Positions 7,718 through 16,860 are shown, counted from the first letter of the stretch. The stretch is 64,000 nt of DNA from Wenjunlia tyrosinilytica (GCF_014646055.1 NZ_BMMS01000011.1:168050-232049), one strand, 5' to 3'. Translations and numbers: made by a program. Notes: a model not told the origin generated them from the sequence alone.

Positions 7718-10700
7718 ATGAATGGTGTGACCCCTGGGGCGTATCTGCGCTATCCGCACCTGAACGGCGATCTGCTCGTCTTCGTCGCCGAGGACGACAT
7801 CTGGCTGACCGAGACGACCGGCAAGAGCCGGGCCTGGAGGCTGACCGCGGACCGCACCCGGGTCGGCCACCCGCGTCTTTCGCCCGACGGCGGCCGGGTC
7901 GCGTTCACCTCCTGGCGCAGCCTCGACTCCGAGGTCTACGCGGTGCCCGTGGACGGCGGCCAGACCTCGCAGCTGACGTACTGGGGCAGTGTGGACGCGA
8001 GCGTCCGCGGGTGGACTCCGGACGGCCGGATCCTGGCCACGTCCTCGCACGCCCAGCCGTTCTCGCACTACGAGTGGGCCTACACCGTGCCCGTCTCGGG
8101 AGGCCCCGGCGAGCGGCTGCCCTGGGGTCCGGTCGCCGATCTCATGGTCACCGGCCGGCACACCCTCCTGCTCTGCGCCGCCGCCCCGCACGAGCCCGCC
8201 TCCTGGAAGCGCTACCGCGGCGGCGCCACGGGACGGCTCTGGCTCGACCTCGAACCCCTGCTCCACGACCTGGGCGGGCACTTCTCCTCGCCCATGCTGG
8301 TCGGGGAACGGGTGGCGTTCCTGTGCGACCACGAGGGCATCGGCAATCTCTACTCCTGCCGGCCCGACGGCACCGACCTGCACCGGCACACCGACCACGC
8401 CGACTTCTACGCCCGGCACGCCTCCACGGACGGGCAGCGCGTGGTCTACCAGTGCGCGGGCGAGGTGTGGATGCACGAGGATCTGACCGACCCGGCCGGG
8501 CGCCCCCGCCGCCTCGACATCGAACTCGGCGGCCCGCGCACCGGCCGCCGCCCGTACCAGGTGCCCGCGGGCTCCTACCTCCAGGGACTGGCGTGCGACC
8601 GGACCGGCCGGGCGAGCGCGGTGTGCGTTCGCGGCGGCCTGTACTGGCTGACCCACCGCGACGGCCCCGCCCGGGTCATCCAGGACACCCCGGGGGTGCG
8701 GGTGCGTCTGCCCGAGATGCTCGGCAGCACCGGCCGCGTCGCCTGGATCAGCGACGCGGAGGGCGAGGACGGCATCGAGGTCGCCGAACTCCCCGGCCGC
8801 GCCGAGCGGGCGGCCACCTCACAGGGCGAACCGCAGGAGGGCGAAGGCCCGCGCTCCTTCGCCTCCGGCAGGCTGGGGCGCGCTCTGGAGATGGCCTCCT
8901 CGCCCGACGGCGCCACGCTGGCCGTCGCCTCGAACGACGGACGGCTCCTGCTGGTCGATGTCGGCGACGGCGAGGTCACCGAGCTGGTCCGCTCCGACAA
9001 TGGGCCGGTCAGGGGGCTGTCCTTCTCCCCCGACTCCGCCTGGCTCACCTGGTCACAGCCCACCCATGGCCGCTCGCTGAGCCGGATCATGCTCGCCAAG
9101 CTCGACGACGGGTATGTGGCCGAGGCGACCACGGGCCGGTTCGAGGACGAGCGGCCGGTGTTCACCCGTGACGGGAAGTACCTGGCCTTCCTGTCCTGGC
9201 GCGGATTCGACCCGGTCTACGACGTCCACACCGGGGACTACTCGTTCCCGCTGGGCTCCCGCCCGTATCTGATACCCCTGTCCTCCTCGACGCCGTCCCC
9301 GTTCGCCCTGCCCGTCGAGGGGCGGCCCCCCAGCGGTGGCCTGGACCCGGCCGAGACCGGCGACGCGCAGCTGACCGTCGACCTCGAAGGGCTCGACTCG
9401 CGGGTCACACCGTTCCCCGTCAGCGCCTCGAAGTACTCCTCGCTCACCGCGGTCCAGGGCGGGCTGGTCTGGATGCGGTGGCCGATCTCGGGCGCGCTGG
9501 GCGAGACGTTCGCCAACCCTTCGGACACCTCGGGCCGCCCGGCGCTGGAGTACTTCGACCTGGCCAAGGGCGCCCGGGTGGAGCTGATGGCGCATCTGGA
9601 CTGGTTCGCGGTCAGCGGTGACGGGCGCAGGATCGTGGCCTGCGAGGAGGGCAGCCTCGGGGTGATCCCGGCCAATGAGCGCGACCCGGACGCCGTTGTC
9701 CTGATCGACCTGCGCCGCATCCTGCACGAGGTGGACCCGGCCGCCGAGTGGCGCCAGTCCTACGACGAGGCCGGGCGGATCATGCGGCACTACTTCTGGG
9801 CCGAGGACATGTGCGGTGTCCCCTGGGACGACGTCCTCGACCAGTACCGGCCGCTGGTGGAGAAGGTCGCCTCACCGGACGAGTTCGCCGACCTGTTGCG
9901 CGAGGTCTTCGGTGAACTCGGCACCTCGCACGCCTATGTCACCCCGGCCCGTCGCAACGAGGGCCCCGCCGCCTACCAGCGCCCCATCGGCCTGCTCGGC
10001 GCCGACTTCGCCCGCGACGAGGAGGGCGACTGGCGGCTGACCCGGATCCTGCCCGGTGAGTCGTCCGACCCCCGGGCCCGCTCCCCGCTGGCGGGGGCCA
10101 GGGTCCACCCCGGCGACACGCTCACGCACGTGGACGGGCGGCCGGTCCAGCCCGGCACCGGGCCCTGGCCGCTGCTGGCGGGCGCGGGAGGAACGACCGT
10201 GGAGCTCACCTTCCGCTCGGCGACCAGCGGCCGGGCGCTGCGGATCGCGGTGGTCCCGCTCATCGACGAACGGCCGCTGCGCTACCAGGACTGGGTGGCC
10301 GAACGGCGGGCGGTGGTACGGGAACTGAGCGGCGGCGATTGCGGCTACCTGCACATCCCGGACATGGGCGGCTCGGGCTGGGCGCAGTTCAACCGCGACC
10401 TGCGCGTGGAGATGACCCGCCCCTCGCTCATCGTGGACGTGCGCGGCAACGCGGGCGGCCATATCTCCGAGCTCGTCGTCGAGAAGCTCTCCCGCAAGAT
10501 CATCGGGTGGGACGCCACCCGCAACGCGCAGCCGGTCTCGTACGCGAGCGACGCCCCGCGCGGCCCGCTGGTCGCCGTCGCCGACTACGCCACCAGCTCG
10601 GACGGCGACATGATCACGGCGGCGGTCAAACTCCTGGGCATCGGGCCGGTGGTGGGCTCGCGCACCTGGGGCGGAGTGGTCGGCATGACCGGCAGGCACG

Positions 10701-10963
10701 GCCTCGGCGACGGAACGGTGATCACGGTCCCGATGAACGCCGCGTGGTTCGAGGCGTACGGGTGGGGGGTCGAGAACCACGGCGTGGAGCCGGACATCGA
10801 GGTGCAGCGCACCCCGAAGGACTGGGCCGAGGGGCGCCACATCCAGCTGGCGGCGGCGGTCCACAAGGCACTGGAACTGCTGGAGACCCATCCGGTCGCC
10901 GCACCGCCCGACCTCTCCTCCCGCGCCGACCGCAGGAGGCCACCCCTGCCCCCGCGCTCCTAG
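7718..10963 (+). CDS. tricorn protease homolog (S41 family)
   Basis: 1081 residues, matching tricorn core proteases (about 1070), large cytosolic oligomers that degrade peptides released by the proteasome. Order: N-terminal beta-propellers with repeated SPDG blades (residues about 1-670), a helical bundle, a PDZ segment around GARVHPGDTLTHVDGR, and the S41 catalytic core. The core shows His in ELGTSHAYVTP, the Ser-Asp pair in DYATSSDGDM and the C-terminal GVENHGVEPDIEVQ with the catalytic Glu. The ATG at 7718 begins where similarity to the propeller (GAYLRYPHLNGDLLVF) begins; the GTG at 7727 is an alternative. The much longer open frame upstream overlaps the cbiM operon antisense and is not coding. 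Confidence 0.92.
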   Translation: MNGVTPGAYLRYPHLNGDLLVFVAEDDIWLTETTGKSRAWRLTADRTRVGHPRLSPDGGRVAFTSWRSLDSEVYAVPVDGGQTSQLTYWGSVDASVRGWTPDGRILATSSHAQPFSHYEWAYTVPVSGGPGERLPWGPVADLMVTGRHTLLLCAAAPHEPASWKRYRGGATGRLWLDLEPLLHDLGGHFSSPMLVGERVAFLCDHEGIGNLYSCRPDGTDLHRHTDHADFYARHASTDGQRVVYQCAGEVWMHEDLTDPAGRPRRLDIELGGPRTGRRPYQVPAGSYLQGLACDRTGRASAVCVRGGLYWLTHRDGPARVIQDTPGVRVRLPEMLGSTGRVAWISDAEGEDGIEVAELPGRAERAATSQGEPQEGEGPRSFASGRLGRALEMASSPDGATLAVASNDGRLLLVDVGDGEVTELVRSDNGPVRGLSFSPDSAWLTWSQPTHGRSLSRIMLAKLDDGYVAEATTGRFEDERPVFTRDGKYLAFLSWRGFDPVYDVHTGDYSFPLGSRPYLIPLSSSTPSPFALPVEGRPPSGGLDPAETGDAQLTVDLEGLDSRVTPFPVSASKYSSLTAVQGGLVWMRWPISGALGETFANPSDTSGRPALEYFDLAKGARVELMAHLDWFAVSGDGRRIVACEEGSLGVIPANERDPDAVVLIDLRRILHEVDPAAEWRQSYDEAGRIMRHYFWAEDMCGVPWDDVLDQYRPLVEKVASPDEFADLLREVFGELGTSHAYVTPARRNEGPAAYQRPIGLLGADFARDEEGDWRLTRILPGESSDPRARSPLAGARVHPGDTLTHVDGRPVQPGTGPWPLLAGAGGTTVELTFRSATSGRALRIAVVPLIDERPLRYQDWVAERRAVVRELSGGDCGYLHIPDMGGSGWAQFNRDLRVEMTRPSLIVDVRGNAGGHISELVVEKLSRKIIGWDATRNAQPVSYASDAPRGPLVAVADYATSSDGDMITAAVKLLGIGPVVGSRTWGGVVGMTGRHGLGDGTVITVPMNAAWFEAYGWGVENHGVEPDIEVQRTPKDWAEGRHIQLAAAVHKALELLETHPVAAPPDLSSRADRRRPPLPPRS

Positions 10964-11245
10964 CGTGCACGGCCCGACGGCCGTGGCGCGCCACCCGTCC
11001 CACCCGTCGGCGACCATCGCCGGACCCGCCAAGAACCCCAGGATGGAGGGCCCGTTCTGCCGTACCTGCGGCACGGCCACCCACCGCGAGATGACGTCCA
11101 AAACGCTGCTCGAGGGATGGTGGGGCCCGCTGTCGTTGTTCATCGCCCCCTCACCGTGCCGGCCAACCTCGTTCCACGGGCGCGCTTCAACCGCCTGCCG
11201 CCGCCCTCGCGCGGATGGCGGCCACCCCTCGCCCCGGGAAAGCCG

Positions 11246-11995
11246 GTGAGGCGCCGCCCCGGAGGCCTTTTCCTTCTCACCTCGCCGGTGCTGGCCGTGC
11301 TCTGTGCTGTCGCCATGAGCACGTTGAACGCGGCCGGGCGGAGCGGGAACGGCACCGGCTCCGGCAGCGCTTCCGCGTCGTCCCTGGACGTCGGCATGTG
11401 CGTACGCAACAAGGCCACCTCGGCCGGTTGGGAGCTGGAGGTCGTCGACTGCGACTCCGGCCGGGCTCAGTACCGCGTGACCACCGAACGCGACGCCACC
11501 CACGACTGCGGCCCCGGCGAGCAGGAAACCGGCCCGTGGTACGGCCAGGACGCCGACGCCACCTTCTGTCTCAGAAAACTCGCTGCGCGAGCACCTTCGG
11601 CGGACCCGGGGCAGGGCAGCGCCGTCCGGTTTCTCCCCGCCGATCAGGCAGGTTGCGAGGGGCCGGGGCCCCGCGGGCATGCTCGGGGAAGGGCCCGTTC
11701 ACTTCTTGCGCGCCCCACCGAACGGCACATCGGTACCCTTGACCGCCGCCCGGATCCCGTCGTGCCCGACGGCGACGTGCTCCAGCCACACATGGCCGGG
11801 GAGCTTCGGCAGGCGGACCTCGAGCGAGAGCTTGTCCGCGAGCTGGGGAGCCCTCAGCTTCGTCAGGCCCTCGATCAGCGCCGGGTCGATACCGATCCTG
11901 CGCAGGATCCCGGGGTGCTCGACGACGGCGTCGGCCACGTTCTGCCGGCACAGCTTCTCGACGAAGTGCGGCGACCCCGTGATCCGGTGCAGTGA
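11246..11995 (+). CDS. membrane-anchored small secreted-type protein with run-on C-terminus
   Basis: The N-terminal 110 residues look real: a hydrophobic segment (FLLTSPVLAVLCAVAMSTL), then DVGMCVRNKATSAGW, VVDCDSGRAQYRVT, THDCGPG and ATFCLRKL. This is the four-Cys pattern of the small extracytoplasmic Streptomyces proteins that usually stop right after FxLCL(K/R). Here no stop follows. The frame runs on for some 137 codons and enters the oppositely oriented DUF2993 gene by 297 bases, with an Arg-rich composition unlike a folded domain. A lost stop or a frameshift near 11575 is the likely explanation. Start uncertain: GTG 11246 or upstream GTG/ATG near 11117. The 282 bases before it hold no gene I can support. 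Confidence 0.45.
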   Translation: MRRRPGGLFLLTSPVLAVLCAVAMSTLNAAGRSGNGTGSGSASASSLDVGMCVRNKATSAGWELEVVDCDSGRAQYRVTTERDATHDCGPGEQETGPWYGQDADATFCLRKLAARAPSADPGQGSAVRFLPADQAGCEGPGPRGHARGRARSLLARPTERHIGTLDRRPDPVVPDGDVLQPHMAGELRQADLERELVRELGSPQLRQALDQRRVDTDPAQDPGVLDDGVGHVLPAQLLDEVRRPRDPVQ

Positions 11996-13015
11996 CTCGT
12001 CGCTGCGCCGTGCCCGTTCCGCCATCGCCGGGGTGACACCGAGCCTCTTGGCGATCGACGGCACCGACAGCAGCGCCCTGGCGTTCGCGGCGTCGCGGCT
12101 GATCCGCTCGGCCGTCGGCCGCGCCAGGCGGGGCCCACCGTCCTTGCCCGGCCGGTAGCTGAGCAGGTCGGCGACCGCCAGGCGCATCCCGTCGATGCGG
12201 ACGGCGATCTCACGGTCACCGTCTCCCCTGACATGCGCCTCGGCCCTGACCAGCACCGTGCGGCCCGCGACGGGCAGTTCACCGCGTGCGAGCACCGAGT
12301 TCCCGTTGGCCCGGGTGTATCTGACCTGGGAGGTGCCGAGCTCACGGCTGAGGTCGTCGAACCTCAGCAGTGCCTCGCCGCGCATCCGGCCGACCACCGC
12401 GCCGCGCACCGAGGACGGCAGATCGCCCACGATGCGCACGTCGTGCACCTCGCCCTTGACCTGCGCCACCGACACCCGACCGGCCGACAGATCCGGGACG
12501 GTGGCGTCCACCGTGCCCAACCGACCGTCCAGGAGCTGGGTGAGGAACGGGAAGCCGCGGATGTGCACCTCGGGCTCGGCCTGGAGGTGCAGGGACTGCT
12601 TGAGCTTCTCCTCCGCCTTGTTCTCGGCGTAGAGCACGGCCCAGCGGTCCACGACGAAGAGGAAGGCCAGACCCGCGGCGAGGAGGATCACGACCTTCAA
12701 CGGCAGTGAGACGGCGGCGAACCGGCGCCGGCGCCGTCTGCCGGCCCTGCGCGGTATCGGCTCGTGGTCGCCGGGACCGTCGGGACCGCCGTCGGCACCG
12801 CCGTCGCCCTCGAGCCCGAAGCCGAGCCCCAGCAGTCCGCCGCTCCAGTCGTCCGGCTCGGCGTCCGTCTCCTGGTCCGCCTCATCGCCCGGAGGAGACA
12901 GGGCCGACAACTCCTCGTAGGGGTTGGGACTTCGGGTCCAGTAGGCCGAGTCCGCCGAATCCGTTAACAGCGGCTGCGGATACGGCGGCGCCATACGTGT
13001 GGGGGAAGGTCGCAT
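11699..13015 (-). CDS. DUF2993 (LmeA-like phospholipid-binding) domain protein
   Basis: 438 residues. A disordered acidic N-terminus (about 1-85) and a basic patch RRAGRRRRRR precede one transmembrane helix (LPLKVVILLAAGLAFLFVV). The rest is the DUF2993 domain: ENKAEEKLKQSLHLQ, then VHIRGFPFLTQLLDGRLGTV, a stretch typical of this family, which in mycobacteria (LmeA) binds phospholipid and supports mannan elongation. Topology is N-in with an extracytoplasmic lipid-binding domain. The start may be Met8 (12994). The final residues end PFGGARKK. Role in this organism is inferred from the family. Confidence 0.85.
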   Translation of the reverse strand: MRPSPTRMAPPYPQPLLTDSADSAYWTRSPNPYEELSALSPPGDEADQETDAEPDDWSGGLLGLGFGLEGDGGADGGPDGPGDHEPIPRRAGRRRRRRFAAVSLPLKVVILLAAGLAFLFVVDRWAVLYAENKAEEKLKQSLHLQAEPEVHIRGFPFLTQLLDGRLGTVDATVPDLSAGRVSVAQVKGEVHDVRIVGDLPSSVRGAVVGRMRGEALLRFDDLSRELGTSQVRYTRANGNSVLARGELPVAGRTVLVRAEAHVRGDGDREIAVRIDGMRLAVADLLSYRPGKDGGPRLARPTAERISRDAANARALLSVPSIAKRLGVTPAMAERARRSDESLHRITGSPHFVEKLCRQNVADAVVEHPGILRRIGIDPALIEGLTKLRAPQLADKLSLEVRLPKLPGHVWLEHVAVGHDGIRAAVKGTDVPFGGARKK

Positions 13016-13181
13016 CGAACCATCCCAACACGATCACCGCGGTCGAACGCAAGCCCCTACAGGCAAAATGCAGCACATGTCTCGGTGCCGAAGCTATAGC
13101 CACTCCTCCGCTTCCCTGAGCACCTGCGGTCGTGCTTCGGCAGGTCGCGGACCGCTCAACTCGGCGGCCGGTCGCCCCCCG

Positions 13182-13748
13182 TCAGCTGTAGGCGATCGGG
13201 CACTCGCGGCGTAGCGAGTGCTCGGCGGCACGCAGGTACACCGCCGTGTAGAACGCGGCGTCGAGATCGCCGCTCCATGGGCCGGGATACGTGCCGACCG
13301 CCTCCCCGACAGCCGGGCCGTCGAACCAGTTGACGATGTCGAGGTTGCCGGAGGTCCGCGGTATCCCGGGGGGCAGCGCCATACCGTCCGCGAGCCGCCG
13401 CGCCGCATCGAGCGCCCGATGCGCGCTGCGCACGGTCGTGGTGTCGTCGTGGTCCGAGGGCACGGGCAGGACAAGGGCACCGTCGAACTCGACAGGTATC
13501 AGCAGGTCCCAGTCGAGCAGCGCGTCGGGCCCGCCGGCCTGCTTCCGGCACAGGTCCGCGAAGCTGTCGATCGGCCGGTTCATCTTCTCCTCGAACGAGA
13601 CCCCGGCACCGGGCCCGCCCGGCTCCGGTGCCGTGAATCCCTCCCACCCGCGCCGCTCCAGTTCGGCGTCCAGCGCGACAGCCACCGCCCCCAGGACCTC
13701 GCCGTCCAGCCAGTCCCGCGAGTCGATGCCCACCAGATAGATCCCCAC
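13182..13748 (-). CDS. hypothetical protein
   Basis: 188 residues. I do not recognise a family. It reads as an acidic, soluble protein without signal peptide or membrane segment: VGIYLVGIDSRDWLDGEVLG at the start, FADLCRKQAGGPDALLDWDL, LIPVEFDGALVLPVPSDHDD and DIVNWFDGPA. The pattern resembles actinobacterial proteins of unknown function often found next to regulatory or toxin-like loci. Start GTG at 13748 chosen over TTG at 13757. It lies 49 bases downstream of a minus-strand Roadblock gene and may be cotranscribed with it. Confidence 0.7.
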   Translation of the reverse strand: MGIYLVGIDSRDWLDGEVLGAVAVALDAELERRGWEGFTAPEPGGPGAGVSFEEKMNRPIDSFADLCRKQAGGPDALLDWDLLIPVEFDGALVLPVPSDHDDTTTVRSAHRALDAARRLADGMALPPGIPRTSGNLDIVNWFDGPAVGEAVGTYPGPWSGDLDAAFYTAVYLRAAEHSLRRECPIAYS

Positions 13749-13805
13749 GGACCCCAACGTACGGCCCGGGACCGACAGCCGTCTCCCCGTGGGGGGCGAT
13801 GCCGG

Positions 13806-14171
13806 TCAGACCTCCAGGTCGCCTTCGAGACGGCGGAGCTTGTGGCGGGCCAGGGCCAGGTTGCCGCGGCTGCGGTCGAGGGCGAGGTAGAGGAAGAGCG
13901 AGCCGCGGGTGGTGGCGAGGGGGCGTATGAGGTGGTACTGCTTGCCCAGGGTGATCAGGATGTCCTCGACGGAGTCCTGCATGTCGAGTGTGGCCAGGGT
14001 GCGCACCTTGGCCCGCACGACCTCCGTGTTCCCCGCGGAGGCCACTTCGAGGTCGAGGTCCGGGCCACCTCCGAGCGTCCCGAGCGACATACCGCTCTCG
14101 TAGTCCACGAGGGCGACGCCCAGAGCACCGTCCAGCGTCATGGCTTCCTTCAGCGTGGTCTCGACGTTCAT
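13806..14171 (-). CDS. Roadblock/LC7-like protein
   Basis: 121 residues with the compact alpha/beta layout of the Roadblock/LC7 (MglB-like) fold: MNVETTLKEAMTLDGALGVA, VDYESGMSLGTLGG, the helix and strand ILITLGKQYHLIRPL, and SLFLYLALDRSRGNLALARH. In bacteria such proteins bind or activate small Ras-like GTPases. No GTPase gene is in this window. It is divergent from a second Roadblock gene across a 158-base gap that probably contains both promoters. Confidence 0.75.
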   Translation of the reverse strand: MNVETTLKEAMTLDGALGVALVDYESGMSLGTLGGGPDLDLEVASAGNTEVVRAKVRTLATLDMQDSVEDILITLGKQYHLIRPLATTRGSLFLYLALDRSRGNLALARHKLRRLEGDLEV

Positions 14172-14329
14172 GCAGCGACCCTCGATTCTTTCCTGATCCC
14201 CACAGCGGCGATCATGAAGCGATCAAACAACAGTGACAAGACGGTCAAGAAGGTGTTGATTGCAGTCTCTGTTGCTCAAGTTCACGGGAAAGGTACTGTG
14301 CCCCCTGTCACAAAGGGAAGGGGAATCAG

Positions 14330-14689
14330 GTGCCAGCACTCGAGGCATCCCTCTCCCGGCTTCTCGACACCCCGGGGTTGACCGGTGCGGCCCTCGTGGA
14401 CGCGGTCACCGGTCTGAGCTACGGCACAGCGGGGGATGCCGGAGAAGCCGGGGACGCGGTGGAGTGTTCAGAGCTCACAACGCTGCTCGCCGAGGGGCTG
14501 CGGGCGGCGGGGGCCGAAGGGGAGCTTGAGAGCGTGATCGTGACCAGCAGAAGGCGCCATCATGTGAGCCTTCTGGTACGACGGCAGGGGGATCCCCTGC
14601 TGCTGACCGCAGGGTTCGACCGCGAGCTCACCAATCTCGCCCTGACGATCCGCCAGATGACCGACGTGGCCGAAGACGTGCTGACATGA
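14330..14689 (+). CDS. Roadblock/LC7-like protein
   Basis: 119 residues from a GTG preceded by GGGAAGGGG. The fold elements mirror the divergent neighbour: LSRLLDTPGLTGAALVDAVT, then ESVIVTSRRRHHVSLLV and LTAGFDRELTNLALTIRQM. First gene of a four-gene run; its stop shares ATGA with the next start. Together these read as a Roadblock-based regulatory module with unknown input. Confidence 0.75.
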   Translation: MPALEASLSRLLDTPGLTGAALVDAVTGLSYGTAGDAGEAGDAVECSELTTLLAEGLRAAGAEGELESVIVTSRRRHHVSLLVRRQGDPLLLTAGFDRELTNLALTIRQMTDVAEDVLT

Positions 14690-15567
14690 ACCGTGCCGGA
14701 CAGGACGGGCGCAACGAGTCCACCGCGCGCAACGTCCCCGCTCTCCTCCTGGAGTTGCGCGCGGAGCACTACAGCGGAACGGTCCAGGTCTCCGGAGCGC
14801 CGGGCGGCGCCATCCACATGAGGAACGGACTCGTCGCCGCCGTCGAGACACCTGGAGCGCCCACCGCCGAGACCGCGCTGCTGAAGTCGGGGCGGATCGA
14901 CGACGAGGCCTGGCTGGCCGCGCGCGCCGCGGACCGCGAGGGCGGCCGGCTCGGCGCGGAACTCGTGAGCCGGGGATTCGTCGGGGCCGCGGAGCTGGAA
15001 GTGATCTGCACCGCCGCCGTCTTCGACGGCGCGTTCGCCATGGCGCTGGGCACCCCCGGCGGTTGGGAGGTGACCGAGCGCACGCCGACGATCGTCACCG
15101 CGGCCGGGATCGAACCGCGACGGCTGATGGAAGAAACGTCACGGCGGGTGGCCGTGCTGTCCCGCCTGTGGGGTCCGCCCTCCGAACTGGCCCGGGTGCG
15201 GGTGCGGCCGGTACCACCCGTCGGCCCCTCGTCGGGAGCCGTGGCCCAAGCCCTGGCCGACCGCCACCAGGACATCATCGCCGGAGTCAACGGCCGCCGT
15301 ACGGCCCGCGACATCGCCTTCGCCCTCGGCCGCGGCCTCTACCCGGTGATGCTCGACCTGGTCCGTATGGAGGCCCAGGGGCTCGTCCAGTGGGACGACC
15401 GGACCGCTGGGGTCGGCAGGCCGAGCACCGCGCCTCGTACGGCCGCCTCCTCGGTGGCACGGAAACCTTCGGGCACATCGGCGGGCGCGGGCCCGCTGCC
15501 CAGGCGCACCCCCGGCGCTGTGTCCCCCAGGGGCGCGGGCGGCGATGGTGGAAAGAGCGGGGAGTGA
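14686..15567 (+). CDS. DUF4388-like (PATAN) domain protein
   Basis: 293 residues. The N-terminal 60 residues, LLLELRAEHYSGTVQVSGAP followed by AIHMRNGLVAAVETPG, resemble the DUF4388 pattern (strand, GxL/V, hydrophobic strand, then a GxIVHA-like turn), a domain linked to Roadblock/GTPase modules and two-component systems. The central part reads DGAFAMALGTPGGWEVTER. A helical segment (DRHQDIIAGVNGRRTARDIA) looks like a winged-helix remnant. The last 50 residues are Gly/Ser/Arg-rich. It overlaps both neighbours (ATGA, GTGA). Confidence 0.6.
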   Translation: MNRAGQDGRNESTARNVPALLLELRAEHYSGTVQVSGAPGGAIHMRNGLVAAVETPGAPTAETALLKSGRIDDEAWLAARAADREGGRLGAELVSRGFVGAAELEVICTAAVFDGAFAMALGTPGGWEVTERTPTIVTAAGIEPRRLMEETSRRVAVLSRLWGPPSELARVRVRPVPPVGPSSGAVAQALADRHQDIIAGVNGRRTARDIAFALGRGLYPVMLDLVRMEAQGLVQWDDRTAGVGRPSTAPRTAASSVARKPSGTSAGAGPLPRRTPGAVSPRGAGGDGGKSGE

Positions 15568-15809
15568 GTTCATCCAGGCGCCGGGCCGCGAAGCGCCGTC
15601 GTCAACTCATGGCTCGCGGCTCGAAACGGGCACGGGAATCCGCCGCGACGCAGGGCACGCCGGTGCAGCCGCCCATGCCGCCGCCGCTGCCGCTGCCGGT
15701 GAGGAGCGCGGGCAGCCGGCCCACCCACCCGCCGGCGGATCTGACCGCCGACCAGCCCACCATCGAGACGCTCCTGCAAGTCCGCAGAGCGCTCCGGACC
15801 CTCACCTGA
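15564..15809 (+). CDS. small basic hypothetical protein in Roadblock operon
   Basis: 81 residues from the GTG that shares GTGA with the previous stop. Very basic N-terminus (SSRRRAAKRRRQLMARGSKR), a Pro-rich linker, and a short amphipathic C-terminal helix PTIETLLQVRRALRTLT. No family is recognised. Support is positional: exact stop/start overlap, and a Roadblock gene starting 19 bases after it. It may be an adapter peptide for the neighbours; this is inference. Confidence 0.6.
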   Translation: MSSSRRRAAKRRRQLMARGSKRARESAATQGTPVQPPMPPPLPLPVRSAGSRPTHPPADLTADQPTIETLLQVRRALRTLT

Positions 15810-15828
15810 TGCCAAGGAGCGCGCTGAC

Positions 15829-16218
15829 ATGAACGGAACCACATCGGCCGAGCCCCTGGTCAAAATCCTGAGCTCGTTGCGTGACAGGGTGATGGGGGTC
15901 CACGAGAGTGTCCTGTCGACGGCGGACGGCCTGCTGGTGGCCGCCGACGCCGACAGCGTCCACCCTGAGTCGGTCGCCGCCCTGGCCGCCGCGTCACTGG
16001 GCGTGGGCCGCCGCCTGGCCGACCAGACCGGCAGCGGATCCCTGCGCGAGGTGGTGACCCGCTGCGCCGGAGGCCATGTGGTGGTCCTGCCCGTCGGCGA
16101 GCGCGCCCTGCTGACGGTCAAGGGCGACGAGGGCATGGACATCACCGCGTTCCAGCGGGAGTCCCCGGCCGTCGTGGAGGAATTGAACCGCGTACTCGAG
16201 GCCGATGTGACTCCCTGA
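15829..16218 (+). CDS. Roadblock/LC7 domain protein
   Basis: 129 residues and the clearest Roadblock/LC7 member here: VLSTADGLLVAADADS is the typical strand-turn-strand, followed by SLGVGRRLADQTGSGSLREV, HVVVLPVGERALLTVKG and a final helix. In Streptomyces conservons a similar protein is a GAP for a Ras-like GTPase, whereas here the GTPase would have to be encoded elsewhere. Its upstream gap is 19 bases with an AAGGAG ribosome site. Confidence 0.82.
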   Translation: MNGTTSAEPLVKILSSLRDRVMGVHESVLSTADGLLVAADADSVHPESVAALAAASLGVGRRLADQTGSGSLREVVTRCAGGHVVVLPVGERALLTVKGDEGMDITAFQRESPAVVEELNRVLEADVTP

Positions 16219-16255
16219 CCGCGACGGGGTGCCACAGCCACAGGGAGGAGCACAC

Positions 16256-16747
16256 ATGTCGTACCCCGAGCCCCGCTACCTGGGCGACCAGGGCGAGGTC
16301 AACGCGGTCTTCCGCCCGGCCGACCAGGAGCCGGAACTCCTCTCGCGCAGCGGCACCCGCACCCACTACCTGGCCACGCATGCCTCCACCGGTGGCGAGT
16401 TCGGCCTGTACCGGGTGGACATGGGGCCCAAGGCCCCCGGGCCCAGCACCCATTTCCACAGGTCCATCTCGGAGTCGTTCTTCGTCCTGTCCGGCCGTGT
16501 GGACCTGTACGACGGCGAACGCTGGACGAAAGCCGCGGCGGGCGACTTCCTGTATGTGCCGGTCGGCGGGCTTCACGCGTTCAAGAACGACTCGGACGAA
16601 CCGGCGTCCATGCTTCTGCTCTTCTCCCCGGGCGCGCCGCGCGAGGAGTACTTCGAGCAGGTCGCGGAGATGGCGCGCCGCGGCGGCGACGAGTTCGCCG
16701 AGTTCCTCGTCCGCCACGACAGCTTCTTCGTGCCCGAGCCCGGTTGA
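16256..16747 (+). CDS. cupin domain protein
   Basis: 163 residues. Single beta-barrel cupin: motif 1 around GPSTHFHRSISESFFVLSG gives His, His and Glu metal ligands; motif 2 is FLYVPVGGLHAFKN with the last His. Metal-binding (usually Fe or Mn) and possibly an oxygenase or isomerase. The ATG at 16256 has a clear AGGGAGGAG ribosome site 6 bases upstream, favoured over 16229. It lies just after the Roadblock module, and a strong terminator follows. Substrate unknown. Confidence 0.85.
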   Translation: MSYPEPRYLGDQGEVNAVFRPADQEPELLSRSGTRTHYLATHASTGGEFGLYRVDMGPKAPGPSTHFHRSISESFFVLSGRVDLYDGERWTKAAAGDFLYVPVGGLHAFKNDSDEPASMLLLFSPGAPREEYFEQVAEMARRGGDEFAEFLVRHDSFFVPEPG

Positions 16748-16806
16748 GAGCGGCCGCGGCAACGGGTGGCGAAGTCCCTGCCATGCGGGGCGAAACCGAG
16801 CAAATG

Positions 16807-16855
16807 GAGAGGGCGGGAGGTGTCCGCGCTCTTCGCGGACACCTCCCGCCCTCTC
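16807..16855. terminator. strong bidirectional terminator hairpin
   Basis: Perfect 22-bp stem from 16807-16828 pairing with 16834-16855 around a 5-nt CTCTT loop. It separates the cupin gene (+) from tRNA-Ala (-), and serves both. Confidence 0.9.
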
Positions 16856-16860
16856 ACCTG

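Noticed and set aside
16807..16855. Small RNA or attachment site next to tRNA-Ala
   Set aside because: The perfect 22-bp hairpin between convergent units is best explained as a terminator, and no duplicate of the tRNA 3' end or integrase gene is seen.
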